Below, one piece after another: positions 25,615 through 34,212 of a DNA stretch of 64,000 nt; position 1 is the stretch's first letter, and each line of letters starts with the position of its first letter. The stretch covers positions 124,001-188,000 of the forward strand of contig NZ_GL882511.1 of NCBI RefSeq assembly GCF_000195595.1, given 5' to 3'. The notes under the pieces are model-generated. The model did not search any database and was not told the DNA's origin. It saw only the letters and a program-made list of their open reading frames with translations. Origin of the DNA: Actinomyces sp. oral taxon 170 str. F0386. GTDB taxonomy: Bacteria > Actinomycetota > Actinomycetes > Actinomycetales > Actinomycetaceae. The position numbers were made by a program, and so were the translations under genes.

Positions 25615-26319
25615 GTGATTACCGCAGAGCGGACGATGGTGAAGCCGACGGCCTACACTGAGGACGTCGAGATGAAGTGGACTCAGAGCGATCAGGAAGC
25701 CGTCGAAGCCACCTACAGCCAGGAGTCGGCTGTGGCCGGCTCGACCGAGTACGGCCGGAGGTCGTCCGATGCGTGTGGTCAGGAGCCTGCTCAGACCTGC
25801 GGCCAGAATGACTCCTCCCAGTGGCAGGAGGGCTTCCGTCGGCTCGACGAGATCGAGATGGACGCCTGGCGCTCCTTCCTGGCCGCTTCCACCTCTGTCA
25901 CCGCGCGCCTCAACCGCGAGCTCGAGGTCGGGTGCGGCATCTCCATGCACGAGTACGAGATCCTGGTGCGTCTGTCCGAGGCGCCCGAGCAGACGCTGCG
26001 TATGTCCACCCTCGCCGAGCACGTCTCCCACTCCCGCTCCCGGCTGACCCACACGGTTCGTCGCCTGGAGAACGTGGGCTACGTCGAGCGCAGCTCCTGC
26101 GACTCGGACCGCCGCGGTGTCAACTGCACACTGACTCAGGTCGGTCTCGACTTCCTGCGTGAGGCCGCGCCGGTTCATCTCGACGGCGTGCGCCGCCACG
26201 TCATCGACCGCCTCAGCCGCGAGCAGCAGGTCGCCCTGGCCGAGCTCATGAAGGCCGTGGCCCAGGCCCCGGAGTCCTCCTGCGGGGCCTCTGCTGCATC
26301 GGCCTCGTCGCCGTCCTGA
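25615..26319 (+). CDS. MarR family transcriptional regulator
   Basis: Winged-helix regulator of 234 residues. The N-terminal 75 residues are Ser/Gln/Glu-rich and not part of the fold. The MarR domain follows: ISMHEYEILVRLSEAPEQTLRMSTLAEHVSHSRSRLTHTVRRLENVGYVER and the wing SDRRGVNCTLT. The GTG at 25615 has AGGAG 8 bases upstream; another in-frame GTG at 25594 lacks one. No effector or target gene is adjacent, and the long upstream gap with palindromes suggests autoregulation. Convergent with maf. Confidence 0.9.
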   Translation: MITAERTMVKPTAYTEDVEMKWTQSDQEAVEATYSQESAVAGSTEYGRRSSDACGQEPAQTCGQNDSSQWQEGFRRLDEIEMDAWRSFLAASTSVTARLNRELEVGCGISMHEYEILVRLSEAPEQTLRMSTLAEHVSHSRSRLTHTVRRLENVGYVERSSCDSDRRGVNCTLTQVGLDFLREAAPVHLDGVRRHVIDRLSREQQVALAELMKAVAQAPESSCGASAASASSPS

Positions 26320-26355
26320 CCCCCTGAGTGACCGTCCGCAGATCGGTGGGCGTCG

Positions 26356-27009
26356 TCAGCCGGCTCCACTGTCGGCGGGCGGCGCCCATAGGTCTGTCCA
26401 GCGCACCCCCAGATCGGCCAGGAGCCTGCGCAGCAGCGGCAGAGAGATGCCAACGACCCCGTGCGGGTCGCCGTCGATCCCCTCGATGAAGGCCCCGCCC
26501 AGTCCGTCGATGGTGAAGGCTCCGGCGCACCACAGCGGCTCGCCACTGGCGATGTAGGCCTCGACCTCAGCCGGGGAGGGGGAGCCGAAGCGGATGGTGG
26601 CCGAGCTGACCCCCTCGGCGATGGCGCCGTCAGCGGTGCGTACCAGGAAGTGCCCCGTGTGCAGGGTACCGGTTCCTCCGCTCATCGTCCGCCAGCGCTC
26701 GCGGGCGTCGGCGGCGTCGGCGGGCTTGCCGACCACCCGGCCGTCGATCTCCAGCATGGAGTCGCAGCCCACCACCACCTCGGTCTCCTGCGGGTCGGTG
26801 TGGGCTGCGACGTCGAGCGCCTTGGCTCGGGCCAGGGCCTGGACCTGCTCGGCGGCGCTCGGGGCGGCCAGCCCGGCGGTCCGACGCCGCTGGGTCAGCT
26901 CGTGAAGGACGGCCTCCTCGTCGACGGAGGAGACCCTTACCCGCGGCTCCACGCCGGCGGTGCGCAGGGTGGCCAGGCGGCCGGAGGACTTCGAAGCCAG
27001 AAGAATCAC
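26356..27009 (-). CDS. maf: Maf-family nucleoside triphosphate pyrophosphatase
   Basis: Housecleaning enzyme that hydrolyses non-canonical or modified nucleoside triphosphates to monophosphates. The protein is 217 residues. Family landmarks are the N-terminal LLASKSSGRLATLRTAG (usually LASxSPRR), VVGCDSMLEIDGRVVGKP and the C-terminal DGDPHGVVGISLPLLRRLL. The substitution of the usual SPRR by SSGR is mild. The start is GTG at 27009, with a -10-like TAGGGT 6 nt upstream. It is transcribed divergently from birA across only 34 bp. Confidence 0.92.
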   Translation of the reverse strand: MILLASKSSGRLATLRTAGVEPRVRVSSVDEEAVLHELTQRRRTAGLAAPSAAEQVQALARAKALDVAAHTDPQETEVVVGCDSMLEIDGRVVGKPADAADARERWRTMSGGTGTLHTGHFLVRTADGAIAEGVSSATIRFGSPSPAEVEAYIASGEPLWCAGAFTIDGLGGAFIEGIDGDPHGVVGISLPLLRRLLADLGVRWTDLWAPPADSGAG

Positions 27010-27015
27010 GCCGCC

Positions 27016-27037
27016 ACCCTATACGGGCAGGTAGGCT
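27016..27037. promoter_or_regulatory. Compact divergent promoters of maf and birA
   Basis: On the plus strand TAGGCT (27032-27037) ends 6 nt before the birA ATG. On the minus strand TAGGGT (27016-27021) ends 6 nt before the maf GTG. Both boxes sit within the 34-bp gap, so each gene's -35 region overlaps its neighbour's coding start. Both messages are predicted to be leaderless. Confidence 0.5.
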
Positions 27038-27043
27038 CGGTTC

Positions 27044-27958
27044 ATGAGCTCAGGCAGCAGCCCCTTCTCGCGTCTTGACACCGTCCCCGTGACAGGCTCC
27101 ACCCAGGATGACCTGCGCGGCGTCCTCACGGGCCCCGAGGCCGGATCCTGGCCGCACCTGTCGGCTCTTCGGGCGCTGAGGCAGACCGCCGGTCGAGGGC
27201 GGTCCGGGCGCACCTGGGTCACTCCCGACGAGGGAGCCCTCCTGGTCTCCGTGGTCCTGCGGCCCCTCGTCCCCGCTGAGCACCTGGCATGGCTGCCGCT
27301 GCTGGCCGGCCTGGCCGTGCGCGACGCCCTGACGTCCTTCGTCGACGACCTGCCCTGGCAGCTGGGCACCAAGTGGCCCAATGACGTCGTCGCCGTGCCC
27401 GAGGATCCGGCAGTGGTCGCTGCGGTGCCCGGGTGGGCCGGCACCCGCAAGATCGCCGGCGTCCTCAGTGAGCTCGTCACTGCAGAGCCCTCCGGGGGCC
27501 GTGCTCATGGGCGGCTCGCACCCGACGAGGTACCGGCCGGACGTGACGAGGCCCCGATGGTCATCCTCGGCATCGGTGTCAACATCGCTCAGGAGGCAGG
27601 TGACCTGCCGGTGGCCTGGGCGGGTTCGTTGCGCACGCTCGGTGCGGTTGACGTGGACGGTAAACCTGCACACGCGGCTGTCGCAGAGGTCGTCCTCGAC
27701 GGGATCGGCCGTCAGCTGGTCCGGCGCCTGGAGCAGTGGGAGGATGCCTGCGGTGACGTCGATGCCGGGGACGGAGTCCTCGGGAGCGAGTTGCGCGCAG
27801 CGCTGACCACCCTGGGGCAGCAGGTCAGTGTCCAGGCGCCTGACGGTGAGCTCAACGGCCTGGCCATCGATGTCACACCCGCCCTGGTGCTGCGCAATCA
27901 GGCCGGTGACACCGAGGTGCGTGCGGGCGACGTCTCTCTGGTGCGTGTTACAGGCTGA
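27044..27958 (+). CDS. birA: Biotin--[acetyl-CoA-carboxylase] ligase
   Basis: Enzyme that activates biotin as biotinyl-5'-AMP and attaches it to carboxylase carrier domains. The protein is 304 residues. Motifs are the STQDD substrate start, the ATP/biotinyl-AMP loop GRGRSGRTW, KWPNDVV and KIAGVLSE, then VILGIGVNI. There is no N-terminal helix-turn-helix, so this is a monofunctional class I ligase and not a repressor. The C-terminal small domain ends DTEVRAGDVSLVRV. The ATG is probably the first base of the message. Confidence 0.93.
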   Translation: MSSGSSPFSRLDTVPVTGSTQDDLRGVLTGPEAGSWPHLSALRALRQTAGRGRSGRTWVTPDEGALLVSVVLRPLVPAEHLAWLPLLAGLAVRDALTSFVDDLPWQLGTKWPNDVVAVPEDPAVVAAVPGWAGTRKIAGVLSELVTAEPSGGRAHGRLAPDEVPAGRDEAPMVILGIGVNIAQEAGDLPVAWAGSLRTLGAVDVDGKPAHAAVAEVVLDGIGRQLVRRLEQWEDACGDVDAGDGVLGSELRAALTTLGQQVSVQAPDGELNGLAIDVTPALVLRNQAGDTEVRAGDVSLVRVTG

Positions 27959-28042
27959 GCCTGCGAAGGGTGATGAGAGTTGCGGACGGGTTGCTGTCCT
28001 GGGCGGAGAGCCTCCCGACAGGCGTTGGCGTGTGATCTCCGC

Positions 28043-28048
28043 TACTCT
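28043..28048 (+). promoter_or_regulatory. -10 box for leaderless adenylate cyclase gene
   Basis: TACTCT ends 6 nt before the GTG at 28055. Confidence 0.45.
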
Positions 28049-28054
28049 GGCAGG

Positions 28055-29209
28055 GTGATACTAGACAGCCAAGCGAGCAAGGGGCGCGCACCGGACCCAT
28101 CCGGGGTCCGGGAGGGCGTCCAGCAGAAGGCTCACGCGGGTGCCCAACGTGTGGAAGGTGAGACCGCTGTCGGGGCGGACCCCGCGGAGCGGGCCACGCT
28201 GGCGGGACACGAGCACCTGCTGCTGGGAGAGGCTCCCAGTCTCACTCTGACCGAGGTGGCCCAGCGGGCCGGCACCAGCCTGGAGGTGGCGCAGAAGTTC
28301 TGGCGCGCCATGGGCTTCGCCGACGTCAAGCCCGATACGGTCCACTTCACTGAGCAGGATGTCGCCGCGCTTCAAGACACTGTGGCGCTGCTCGATGAGA
28401 CCAGTGACTCCCCCCTGGCCTCGGCCAGCGTGCTCGAGCTCCTGAGGGCCCAGTCCTACACGATGGACCGCCTGGTCCTGTGGGAGCTGGAGACCTTCGT
28501 GACCGACCTCAGTGAGCGTCTCGGCCTGGATGACACCTCCGCGCGGCTGGTCGCCCTCGACCGCATCGACGACCTTGTGGAGCTCCTGTCGCGTCAGCTG
28601 ACCTACGTGTGGCGCCGCCACATGGTCTCCATCCTGGGGCGCACCGACGCCGAGGTCTCCGCCCGCGGGCGGGAGGACACCGGCCCCGACCTCTACCCGC
28701 TCATCCGATCCCTGGGATTCGTCGACATCGTCTCCTTCACCCAGCGGGCCCAGGGCATGACCAAGGCCGCCTTGACCCACATGCTCGAGGACTTCGAGAA
28801 CACGGCCCGCGACGTCATCACCTCGCGGGGCGCGCGGGTGGTCAAGACAATCGGTGACGCCGTCATGTACATCTCCGACGACCTGCTGATCGCCGCCGAC
28901 GTCGTCACTGCCCTGGTTGATGAGCTGCAGAAGGGGCCGGACGCCATCCGGGTCCGAGCCAGCCTCGTTGAGGGGCGGGTCATCTCCCGCTCCGGGGACG
29001 TCTTCGGTCCGACCGTCAACCTGGCCTCACGGCTCGTGGACGCGGCCGAGCCCGGCGGCATCCGCCTGGATGAGGCCACTGCCATGGCTATTCTCCACTC
29101 GCCTCAGGCCGGTAGGTACCGGGTGGGGCAGTGCCATGAGGTCGTGGCCAAGGGGCTGGGACAGATCGTGCCCTGGTCCCTGGAGAGGACCTCCCCGACC
29201 CGGCCCTGA
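28055..29209 (+). CDS. Class III adenylate/guanylate cyclase, Rv1264-like
   Basis: Soluble nucleotidyl cyclase of 384 residues. The N-terminal half (about residues 65-165), with LTLTEVAQRAGTSLEVAQKFWRAMG and later helical segments, resembles the autoinhibitory pH-responsive domain of mycobacterial Rv1264. The catalytic half starts near residue 220. It has both metal aspartates (D224 in FVDIVSFT and D268 in IGDAVM), the purine-selecting lysine K264, and the transition-state pair N322 and R326 in VNLASRL. The set fits an active adenylate cyclase. The GTG at 28055 is chosen because a -10 box lies just upstream; the frame is open from 27980. No cAMP receptor or phosphodiesterase is adjacent. Confidence 0.87.
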   Translation: MILDSQASKGRAPDPSGVREGVQQKAHAGAQRVEGETAVGADPAERATLAGHEHLLLGEAPSLTLTEVAQRAGTSLEVAQKFWRAMGFADVKPDTVHFTEQDVAALQDTVALLDETSDSPLASASVLELLRAQSYTMDRLVLWELETFVTDLSERLGLDDTSARLVALDRIDDLVELLSRQLTYVWRRHMVSILGRTDAEVSARGREDTGPDLYPLIRSLGFVDIVSFTQRAQGMTKAALTHMLEDFENTARDVITSRGARVVKTIGDAVMYISDDLLIAADVVTALVDELQKGPDAIRVRASLVEGRVISRSGDVFGPTVNLASRLVDAAEPGGIRLDEATAMAILHSPQAGRYRVGQCHEVVAKGLGQIVPWSLERTSPTRP

Positions 29210-29326
29210 GGGCGGTCCGTAGAGCCTGAGGTCTCTGTTACCATCTCGTTATTCTTCGGTTCTCCAGCCGCTGAGATGTCACATCGACATCGCGGTTTAC
29301 CGCTGTATCTCATGAGAAAACCGCTC

Positions 29327-29346
29327 CGCCCCACGAGCGTGGGGCG
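29327..29346. terminator. Hairpin in the cyclase/response-regulator gap
   Basis: CGCCCCAC-GAGC-GTGGGGCG, 8-bp perfect arms with a 4-nt loop, 117 bases after the cyclase stop and 90 bases before the response regulator. It is likely a terminator; there is no T-run. Confidence 0.5.
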
Positions 29347-29423
29347 CTCAACCCACTCGATTCGGGTCTCGTCTTGGTATCTTCTCCGCCCCCGGGACGA
29401 TGGCGGGTTGTTGCGTCGTCGCC

Positions 29424-29429
29424 TAACAT
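29424..29429 (+). promoter_or_regulatory. -10 box for leaderless response-regulator gene
   Basis: TAACAT ends 7 nt before the GTG at 29437, with no ribosome binding site. Confidence 0.5.
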
Positions 29430-29436
29430 CGCGGAT

Positions 29437-30108
29437 GTGACAACTGTTCTGCTCGTCGAAGACGACCCCGCTATCTCCGAGCCCCTCGCCCGCGCCTTCG
29501 GGCGCGAGGGCTATGAGGTCCTTACCCACGGCACCGGCAAGGGCGCCCTCGAGGAGGTCTCGGCTGCTGACATCATCGTCCTGGACCTGGGGCTGCCGGA
29601 CATTGACGGTCTGGACGTGGCCCGTCAGGTGCGTGCCCAGGGCCTGACCATCCCGATCCTCATGCTCACCGCACGCAGCGAGGACTCCGATCTCGTCGTC
29701 GGCCTCGATGCCGGAGCCGATGACTACGTGACCAAGCCGTTCCGCCTGGCCGAGCTGCTGGCCCGAGTGCGGGCCCAGGTGCGCCGCGCCTCAGGGGAGG
29801 CCACGGAGGATGAGCTGAGCGTCGGAGAGATCCGCGTCGACGTCGCTGCCCACCGGGCCTTCGTCGGCCCGCGCGAGCTGCAGCTGACGACGCGCGAGTT
29901 CGAGCTGCTGCGGGTCCTGGTGCGTGCCGGAGGCGAGGTCGCCTCTGGCGAGGACATCCTCAAGGAGGTTTGGGGCGAGGACCCCACCGGCAGTCCTCAG
30001 ACCCTCCAGATGCACGCCACCTGGCTGCGCCGCAAGCTCGGTGACGACGAGGAGCAGCCCACGCTCCTGCTGGCTCAGGAGGACGGATACCGCCTGGCCA
30101 TCGGCTGA
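29437..30108 (+). CDS. OmpR-family response regulator
   Basis: DNA-binding response regulator of 223 residues. The receiver domain begins TTVLLVEDDPAISEPLARAF, with D50 in IIVLDLGLPDIDG as phospho-acceptor and the lysine in DDYVTKPFRLAELLARV. The C-terminal winged helix is of the OmpR/PhoB type (LTTREFELLRVLVRAGGEVASGEDIL and LRRKLGDD). The GTG at 29437 gives the normal start of the fold directly after a -10 box. It is paired with the histidine kinase 83 bases downstream. Regulon unknown. Confidence 0.92.
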   Translation: MTTVLLVEDDPAISEPLARAFGREGYEVLTHGTGKGALEEVSAADIIVLDLGLPDIDGLDVARQVRAQGLTIPILMLTARSEDSDLVVGLDAGADDYVTKPFRLAELLARVRAQVRRASGEATEDELSVGEIRVDVAAHRAFVGPRELQLTTREFELLRVLVRAGGEVASGEDILKEVWGEDPTGSPQTLQMHATWLRRKLGDDEEQPTLLLAQEDGYRLAIG

Positions 30109-30191
30109 GCCGCTGATCGGGACGGCCCACCGGATGCCGTTGAGTCCGGGAGCCGCCTCGCAGAACTGATCGCGTCTGAAGGAGGACAGCC

Positions 30192-31268
30192 ATGCGCCGC
30201 TACGCCATGACGATGACGATGGCGGCGGTGTCCGTGGCCGTTCTTCTCCTGGGGCTTCCGCTGGGGGGAGCCTGGATCGCAAGTGCGCTGCGCACCGCAG
30301 GGGGTGGGGACCGGGTCACCATCGTCGGCACGGTCATCCTCACGGTCCTGGTGCTCACCGGTACCGCCCTGACGGCCGCCTCCGTCGTGGCCTCCCGTGT
30401 ATCCAGGCGCATCTCCGCACCCCTCATCTACCTGGCGGCCGAGGCCGAGCAGCTCGGTAGCGGGCAGGTGCGTCCGCGGCTGCGCTCCTCGGGGATCGAG
30501 GAGATCGACCTGGTTCAGGCCGAGCTCGTGCGCTCGGCCGAGCGCGTGGCAGGGCGGATCGCGGCCGAGCGACAGTTCGCCTCCGACGCCTCCCACCAGC
30601 TGCGCACGCCGCTGACCAGCCTCTCCCTGCGCCTGGAGGAGATCGAACTGCTTGCCGGTGACGAGGCGGTGCGTACCGAGGCCCACGCCTGCCTGGAGCA
30701 GGTCGAGAGGCTCACCGGCGTCGTCGAGGACCTGCTCAAGGTCTCACGCCGGACCGGCGGCGGAACCACGGAGGCCCTCCACCTCAAGGACATCTTCGCC
30801 CAGCAGAGAGAGGAGTGGGGGCCGGCCTTCGAGCAGGCCGGGCGCCCCCTCACCTTCTCTGACGAGATCAGTCACCCGGTCCTGGCCACCCCCGGGTCCC
30901 TGGCCCAGGTCCTGGCCACTGTTATCGAGAACTCCCTGCGCTATGGGGCCGGAGCGACCTCGGTGAGTGTGCGCAGCGCCAGCGGAGGCCACGCCGTCTT
31001 CATCGACATCGCTGACGAGGGAGAGGGCGTGGCCGAGGACATCGCCCCGCACGTCTTCGAGCGGCACGTCTCCGGCTATGGTTCCACCGGTGTGGGCCTG
31101 GCGCTGGCCAAGGACCTCGTCGAGGCCGACGGCGGCCGCATCGAGCTGTCCCAGCGCAGCCCGGCCATCTTCTCCATCCTGCTCAACGCCGTCCCCAAGT
31201 CCCTGGACCCCAACAACGTCCTGCCCCAGGGCGCACTGGTCTCCGTGGGACGCCGTCGTCGCTTCTGA
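30192..31268 (+). CDS. Sensor histidine kinase, HisKA type
   Basis: Membrane sensor kinase of 358 residues, partner of the OmpR-type regulator upstream. Two hydrophobic segments (about residues 7-30 and 44-65) flank a very short external loop, so it may sense within the membrane. A HAMP-like region follows. The dimerisation/phosphorylation motif is ASDASHQLRTPLTSL (H135). The ATPase domain has ATVIENSLRYG (N box), DIADEGEGV (G1) and GSTGVGLALAKDLV (G2). AAGGAGGA precedes the ATG. The signal is not evident. Confidence 0.9.
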   Translation: MRRYAMTMTMAAVSVAVLLLGLPLGGAWIASALRTAGGGDRVTIVGTVILTVLVLTGTALTAASVVASRVSRRISAPLIYLAAEAEQLGSGQVRPRLRSSGIEEIDLVQAELVRSAERVAGRIAAERQFASDASHQLRTPLTSLSLRLEEIELLAGDEAVRTEAHACLEQVERLTGVVEDLLKVSRRTGGGTTEALHLKDIFAQQREEWGPAFEQAGRPLTFSDEISHPVLATPGSLAQVLATVIENSLRYGAGATSVSVRSASGGHAVFIDIADEGEGVAEDIAPHVFERHVSGYGSTGVGLALAKDLVEADGGRIELSQRSPAIFSILLNAVPKSLDPNNVLPQGALVSVGRRRRF

Positions 31269-31387
31269 CTCTCGCCGCTGAACGCCTGTGGAACGCGAGG
31301 ACGCAGTATGAGTCGCGCGAGGACTGAACCTGGGAAGCAGTCCACGAGCGCTATGGTGCGTCCACGGGGGATGAAACGGAAGAGGCG

Positions 31388-32131
31388 TCAGGACTTCTGG
31401 CGGCGGGACTTGATGAACTGGGAGATGCCGGAGATGAGCATCGGCGCCACCGAGACGAAGACGATCCCGAGGATCATGGCGTCGATGTTGTCCTGGATCC
31501 ACTTGATCGTTCCCAGGAAGTAGCCCAGCCAGGTGATACCGAAGGCCCAGAGGGTGGCGCCCAGGATGTTGAAAGTGACGAAGTGGCGGTAGCGCATCTT
31601 GCCCACACCGGCGATGACGGGGGTGAAGGTGCGCACGATCGGCACGAACTGGGCCAGGGTGACGGCCTTGCCGCCGTGGCGCTCGAAGAACTCCGAGGTG
31701 CGGTCCACGTACTCCTGCTTGAACAGTCGCGAGTCGGGCTTGTTGAAGATCGCTGGGCCGGCCTTGCGGCCGATGAGGTAACCGGTCTGGTTACCGGCGA
31801 TGGCGGCGAGCCACACGAGGGGGGCCGCCACCCAGATGGGGACGGGGACGCCATCGGCCGGGTTGGTCTCGCCGATTGCCACGAACATCCCCAGGGTGAA
31901 CAGCAGGGAGTCGCCGGGCAGGAAGAAGCCGATGAGCAGGCCCGTCTCGGCGAAGACGACGAGCATGACGCCAAGGATGGCCCAGGGGCCGATCCACCCG
32001 ACGAAGGCTTTGATGATGAAGGTGGCGTCGAGCCACTCGGGGCCGAGCACCGGGGCGTGGGTGGCGGGGAGGGAGGCGAGATGGGCGGCGGGCAGGTCCA
32101 GTGCCGGGGCCAAGGCGGTCAGGGCAGTCAC
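31388..32131 (-). CDS. DedA family membrane protein
   Basis: Polytopic membrane protein of 247 residues. DedA/VTT-domain hallmarks are FAETGLLIGFFLPGDSLLFTLG, GNQTGYLIGRKAGPAIF and QFVPIVRTFTPVIAGVGKMRYRHF. The family includes proteins that act as undecaprenyl-phosphate or phospholipid flippases, or are needed for membrane homeostasis. A link to lipid-carrier recycling for the glycan genes nearby is possible but not shown. The GTG at 32131 has TAGCCT 6 nt upstream on the minus strand. Convergent with the histidine kinase gene. Confidence 0.92.
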   Translation of the reverse strand: MTALTALAPALDLPAAHLASLPATHAPVLGPEWLDATFIIKAFVGWIGPWAILGVMLVVFAETGLLIGFFLPGDSLLFTLGMFVAIGETNPADGVPVPIWVAAPLVWLAAIAGNQTGYLIGRKAGPAIFNKPDSRLFKQEYVDRTSEFFERHGGKAVTLAQFVPIVRTFTPVIAGVGKMRYRHFVTFNILGATLWAFGITWLGYFLGTIKWIQDNIDAMILGIVFVSVAPMLISGISQFIKSRRQKS

Positions 32132-32137
32132 CGTGCA

Positions 32138-32143
32138 AGGCTA
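32138..32143 (-). promoter_or_regulatory. -10 box for leaderless dedA-family gene
   Basis: On the minus strand TAGCCT ends 6 nt before the GTG at 32131. Confidence 0.5.
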
Positions 32144-32243
32144 AGCGGTGCTCCGGCGGCAATGCCGTGAGAGTGGTCCTCTCCGGATTGTGGAATCGGG
32201 CACCCTCAGTCGGTGCCTCGGATGGTGCCGGTCCGCTCCATGC

Positions 32244-32810
32244 TCAGGGGCGGACCACGACAGGGGCGGTTCGGGGCTCGACATTGTCGCCAATCGAGCC
32301 TCCGCTGCTGGCGCTGCTGCCGGATCCGTCAGTGCCGTCATCGCCGGTTCCGTGGTCCTTGTGCCCGGTGAAGACGATGTAGTGGTAGAAGACGAACCGG
32401 AACGCGGTCCCCAGGCCGAAGCCGACGACGTAGGCCGCGATGTTGTCCGCCAACGGTGAGGTCAGCCCCAGCACATGGTGGGTGAAGAGCAGGCAGAACT
32501 GGGTGATGGCGATTCCGCCGAGGTTGGCGATGACGAACAGGGTGGCCTCTCGGGCCACGTTCTTCTGGGTGCGGTCCCGGTAGGTCCAGTAGCGGTTCGC
32601 CAGCCAGGAGAAAACGGTCGCGATCGAGGAGGCCAGCAGCTGGGCGGAGTTCGGGTGGCCCGAGAGGAACCCGACCGGGCCGTGCTGGAACAGGTTGAAC
32701 AGGCCTGCGTCGATCACGTAGGCGAGTGCGCCCACCATGCCGAACTGCATGAACTCCTTGACCAGGGCGATGAGCCGCTGAGTCAGGGAATTATCGGGGG
32801 CGCGCGTCAT
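32244..32810 (-). CDS. GtrA family membrane protein
   Basis: Small membrane protein of 188 residues with four hydrophobic segments: FGMVGALAYVIDAGLFNLF, ASSIATVFSWLANRYWTYRDR, the stretch around IANLGGIAITQFCLLF, and IAAYVVGFGLGTAFRFVFYHYIVF. These match the GtrA domain, whose members help move polyprenyl-phosphate-linked sugars across the membrane. The tail of about 40 residues is Gly/Asp/Ser-rich. The ATG at 32810 lies 6-7 bases after TAGGAT. The neighbouring PIG-V-like mannosyltransferase upstream is a likely partner. Confidence 0.88.
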   Translation of the reverse strand: MTRAPDNSLTQRLIALVKEFMQFGMVGALAYVIDAGLFNLFQHGPVGFLSGHPNSAQLLASSIATVFSWLANRYWTYRDRTQKNVAREATLFVIANLGGIAITQFCLLFTHHVLGLTSPLADNIAAYVVGFGLGTAFRFVFYHYIVFTGHKDHGTGDDGTDGSGSSASSGGSIGDNVEPRTAPVVVRP

Positions 32811-32817
32811 GACGGGC

Positions 32818-32823
32818 ATCCTA
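32818..32823 (-). promoter_or_regulatory. -10 box for leaderless gtrA-family gene
   Basis: On the minus strand TAGGAT ends 7 nt before the ATG at 32810. Confidence 0.5.
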
Positions 32824-32859
32824 TGCCGGTATGAGTCGGGTTGTGCAAGCGGACGTGAG

Positions 32860-34143
32860 TCATGGCACCCAGTGGACACTGACGCTGCCGAAGTCCCACA
32901 CCCAGGAGACCCACACGAGCTGGCCGACGACGCAGGCCGCCAGCAGCGCCAGGCGTCGACGGGTGGTGCCGGCTGCTGTGGCCAGAGCCCATCCCGCCGG
33001 GGCCAGGGGGAGTAGAAGGCGCAGCACCGACGTCGTCGGATCGAAGAAGACCAGGAGATAGAGCAGGTAGCCCAGGCACCAGAACCAGGCGACCGGGCCC
33101 AGGGAGCGCAGGCTCGGAGCACTCAGCAGTAGCCCGACGATGACCAGAACGACGGCGAGCAGGATGAGTCCCAGATGAGGGCCCACCCAGTCTCCCAACC
33201 GGGTCAGCCACGGGACGAAGGGGGCCAGGTCGGCACCGCGCCAGGAGGTCTCGGTGGCTGTATAGGCATCCTGACGGCCTGTGGTCAGCCAGGCGATCGC
33301 TGGCCAGGTCAGGGCGGCTGCGCAGGTGGACAGTGCCAGGGCCAGCAGCCGCCAGCGCCCGCCCGGGCCCTGAGGGCTGCGCCCCGGAAGAAGACGGGAG
33401 AACCAGATGGGCGGGAGCCAGCCGCGGGCGCAGGCCACCTCCCAGGACCACCACAGCCCCAGCGCCGCCCCCAGCGGGACACCGACGGGGCGGGCGAAGC
33501 AGGCCGCCAGTGCCACGGGGATCGCTGCCAGTGCCCGTCCGCGGCTCGCCAGCCACAGCGTCAGCCCCACCAGGGCCAGCCCCAGGGACTCGGCGTAGGG
33601 GACCTGGAGGATCGCCGCGCACGGCGAGGACCAGACCAGGGCCACGGCCCACAGGGAGGTCCGCCGTCCCGTGACCGGCGAGAGCCAGCGGTCCATGACG
33701 AGCGCCGCGCCCGCCGAGGCCAGGATTGAGACGATCGCGGCGCGCACGTAGAAGGACCAGCCGGTCCAGGCCAGCAGCGAGGCCAGACCGCTCAGCAGCG
33801 GCATGAAGGCCCAGGTGTTCTGCGTCACCCGCCCATCGGCGCTCACGGGCAGCTGGTCGGGGTAGCCCTCCTCGACGATCCGGTTGTACCAGCCGGCGTC
33901 CCAGAAGCGCATGTGCTCCTCCCAGGACGGTGCGGCCCCGCCCCACGGGGTGGCTGGTGTGTCCTGGGCGCCCAGTCGCAGGATGAGGAAGGTCAGGGCG
34001 CTCGCCGTGGCCCAGACCGCCAGGGCCTGGAGCGGGCGGGGCAGGCGGGAGAGCATGCCATGCAGCGGTGGGGAGGCTGTGTTCGAGGCGAGGGGCTGCT
34101 GGGCGGTGGAGGACGTGGAGGACTCTGCGGCGGGTGGCGTCAC
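32860..34143 (-). CDS. PIG-V-like (GT-C) integral membrane mannosyltransferase
   Basis: Polytopic membrane glycosyltransferase of 427 residues with about ten hydrophobic segments. The first external loop FWDAGWYNRIVEEGYPDQLP, followed by FMPLLSGLA, matches the PIG-V pattern (WDxxWY...I...GYP, then F-P-L). The invariant acidic residue in WDAGWY would be the catalytic base. Such enzymes use polyprenyl-phosphate-mannose on the outer face of the membrane. The GTG at 34143 is preceded by TAGGCT 7 nt upstream on the minus strand; the frame is open further upstream but without protein-like sequence. It runs toward the gtrA-like gene and diverges from purK. Confidence 0.82.
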   Translation of the reverse strand: MTPPAAESSTSSTAQQPLASNTASPPLHGMLSRLPRPLQALAVWATASALTFLILRLGAQDTPATPWGGAAPSWEEHMRFWDAGWYNRIVEEGYPDQLPVSADGRVTQNTWAFMPLLSGLASLLAWTGWSFYVRAAIVSILASAGAALVMDRWLSPVTGRRTSLWAVALVWSSPCAAILQVPYAESLGLALVGLTLWLASRGRALAAIPVALAACFARPVGVPLGAALGLWWSWEVACARGWLPPIWFSRLLPGRSPQGPGGRWRLLALALSTCAAALTWPAIAWLTTGRQDAYTATETSWRGADLAPFVPWLTRLGDWVGPHLGLILLAVVLVIVGLLLSAPSLRSLGPVAWFWCLGYLLYLLVFFDPTTSVLRLLLPLAPAGWALATAAGTTRRRLALLAACVVGQLVWVSWVWDFGSVSVHWVP

Positions 34144-34150
34144 GGCCTCA

Positions 34151-34205
34151 AGCCTACGGTCTTGCGCCACGCCTGCGGTGAGGGCCGGCTGCGGGCGGGT
34201 AGCCT
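34151..34205. promoter_or_regulatory. Divergent -10 boxes between the mannosyltransferase gene and purK
   Basis: On the minus strand TAGGCT (34151-34156) ends 7 nt before the GTG at 34143. On the plus strand TAGCCT (34200-34205) ends 7 nt before the GTG at 34213. Neither start has a ribosome binding site; both transcripts are predicted leaderless. Confidence 0.5.
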
Positions 34206-34212
34206 TGAGGTC

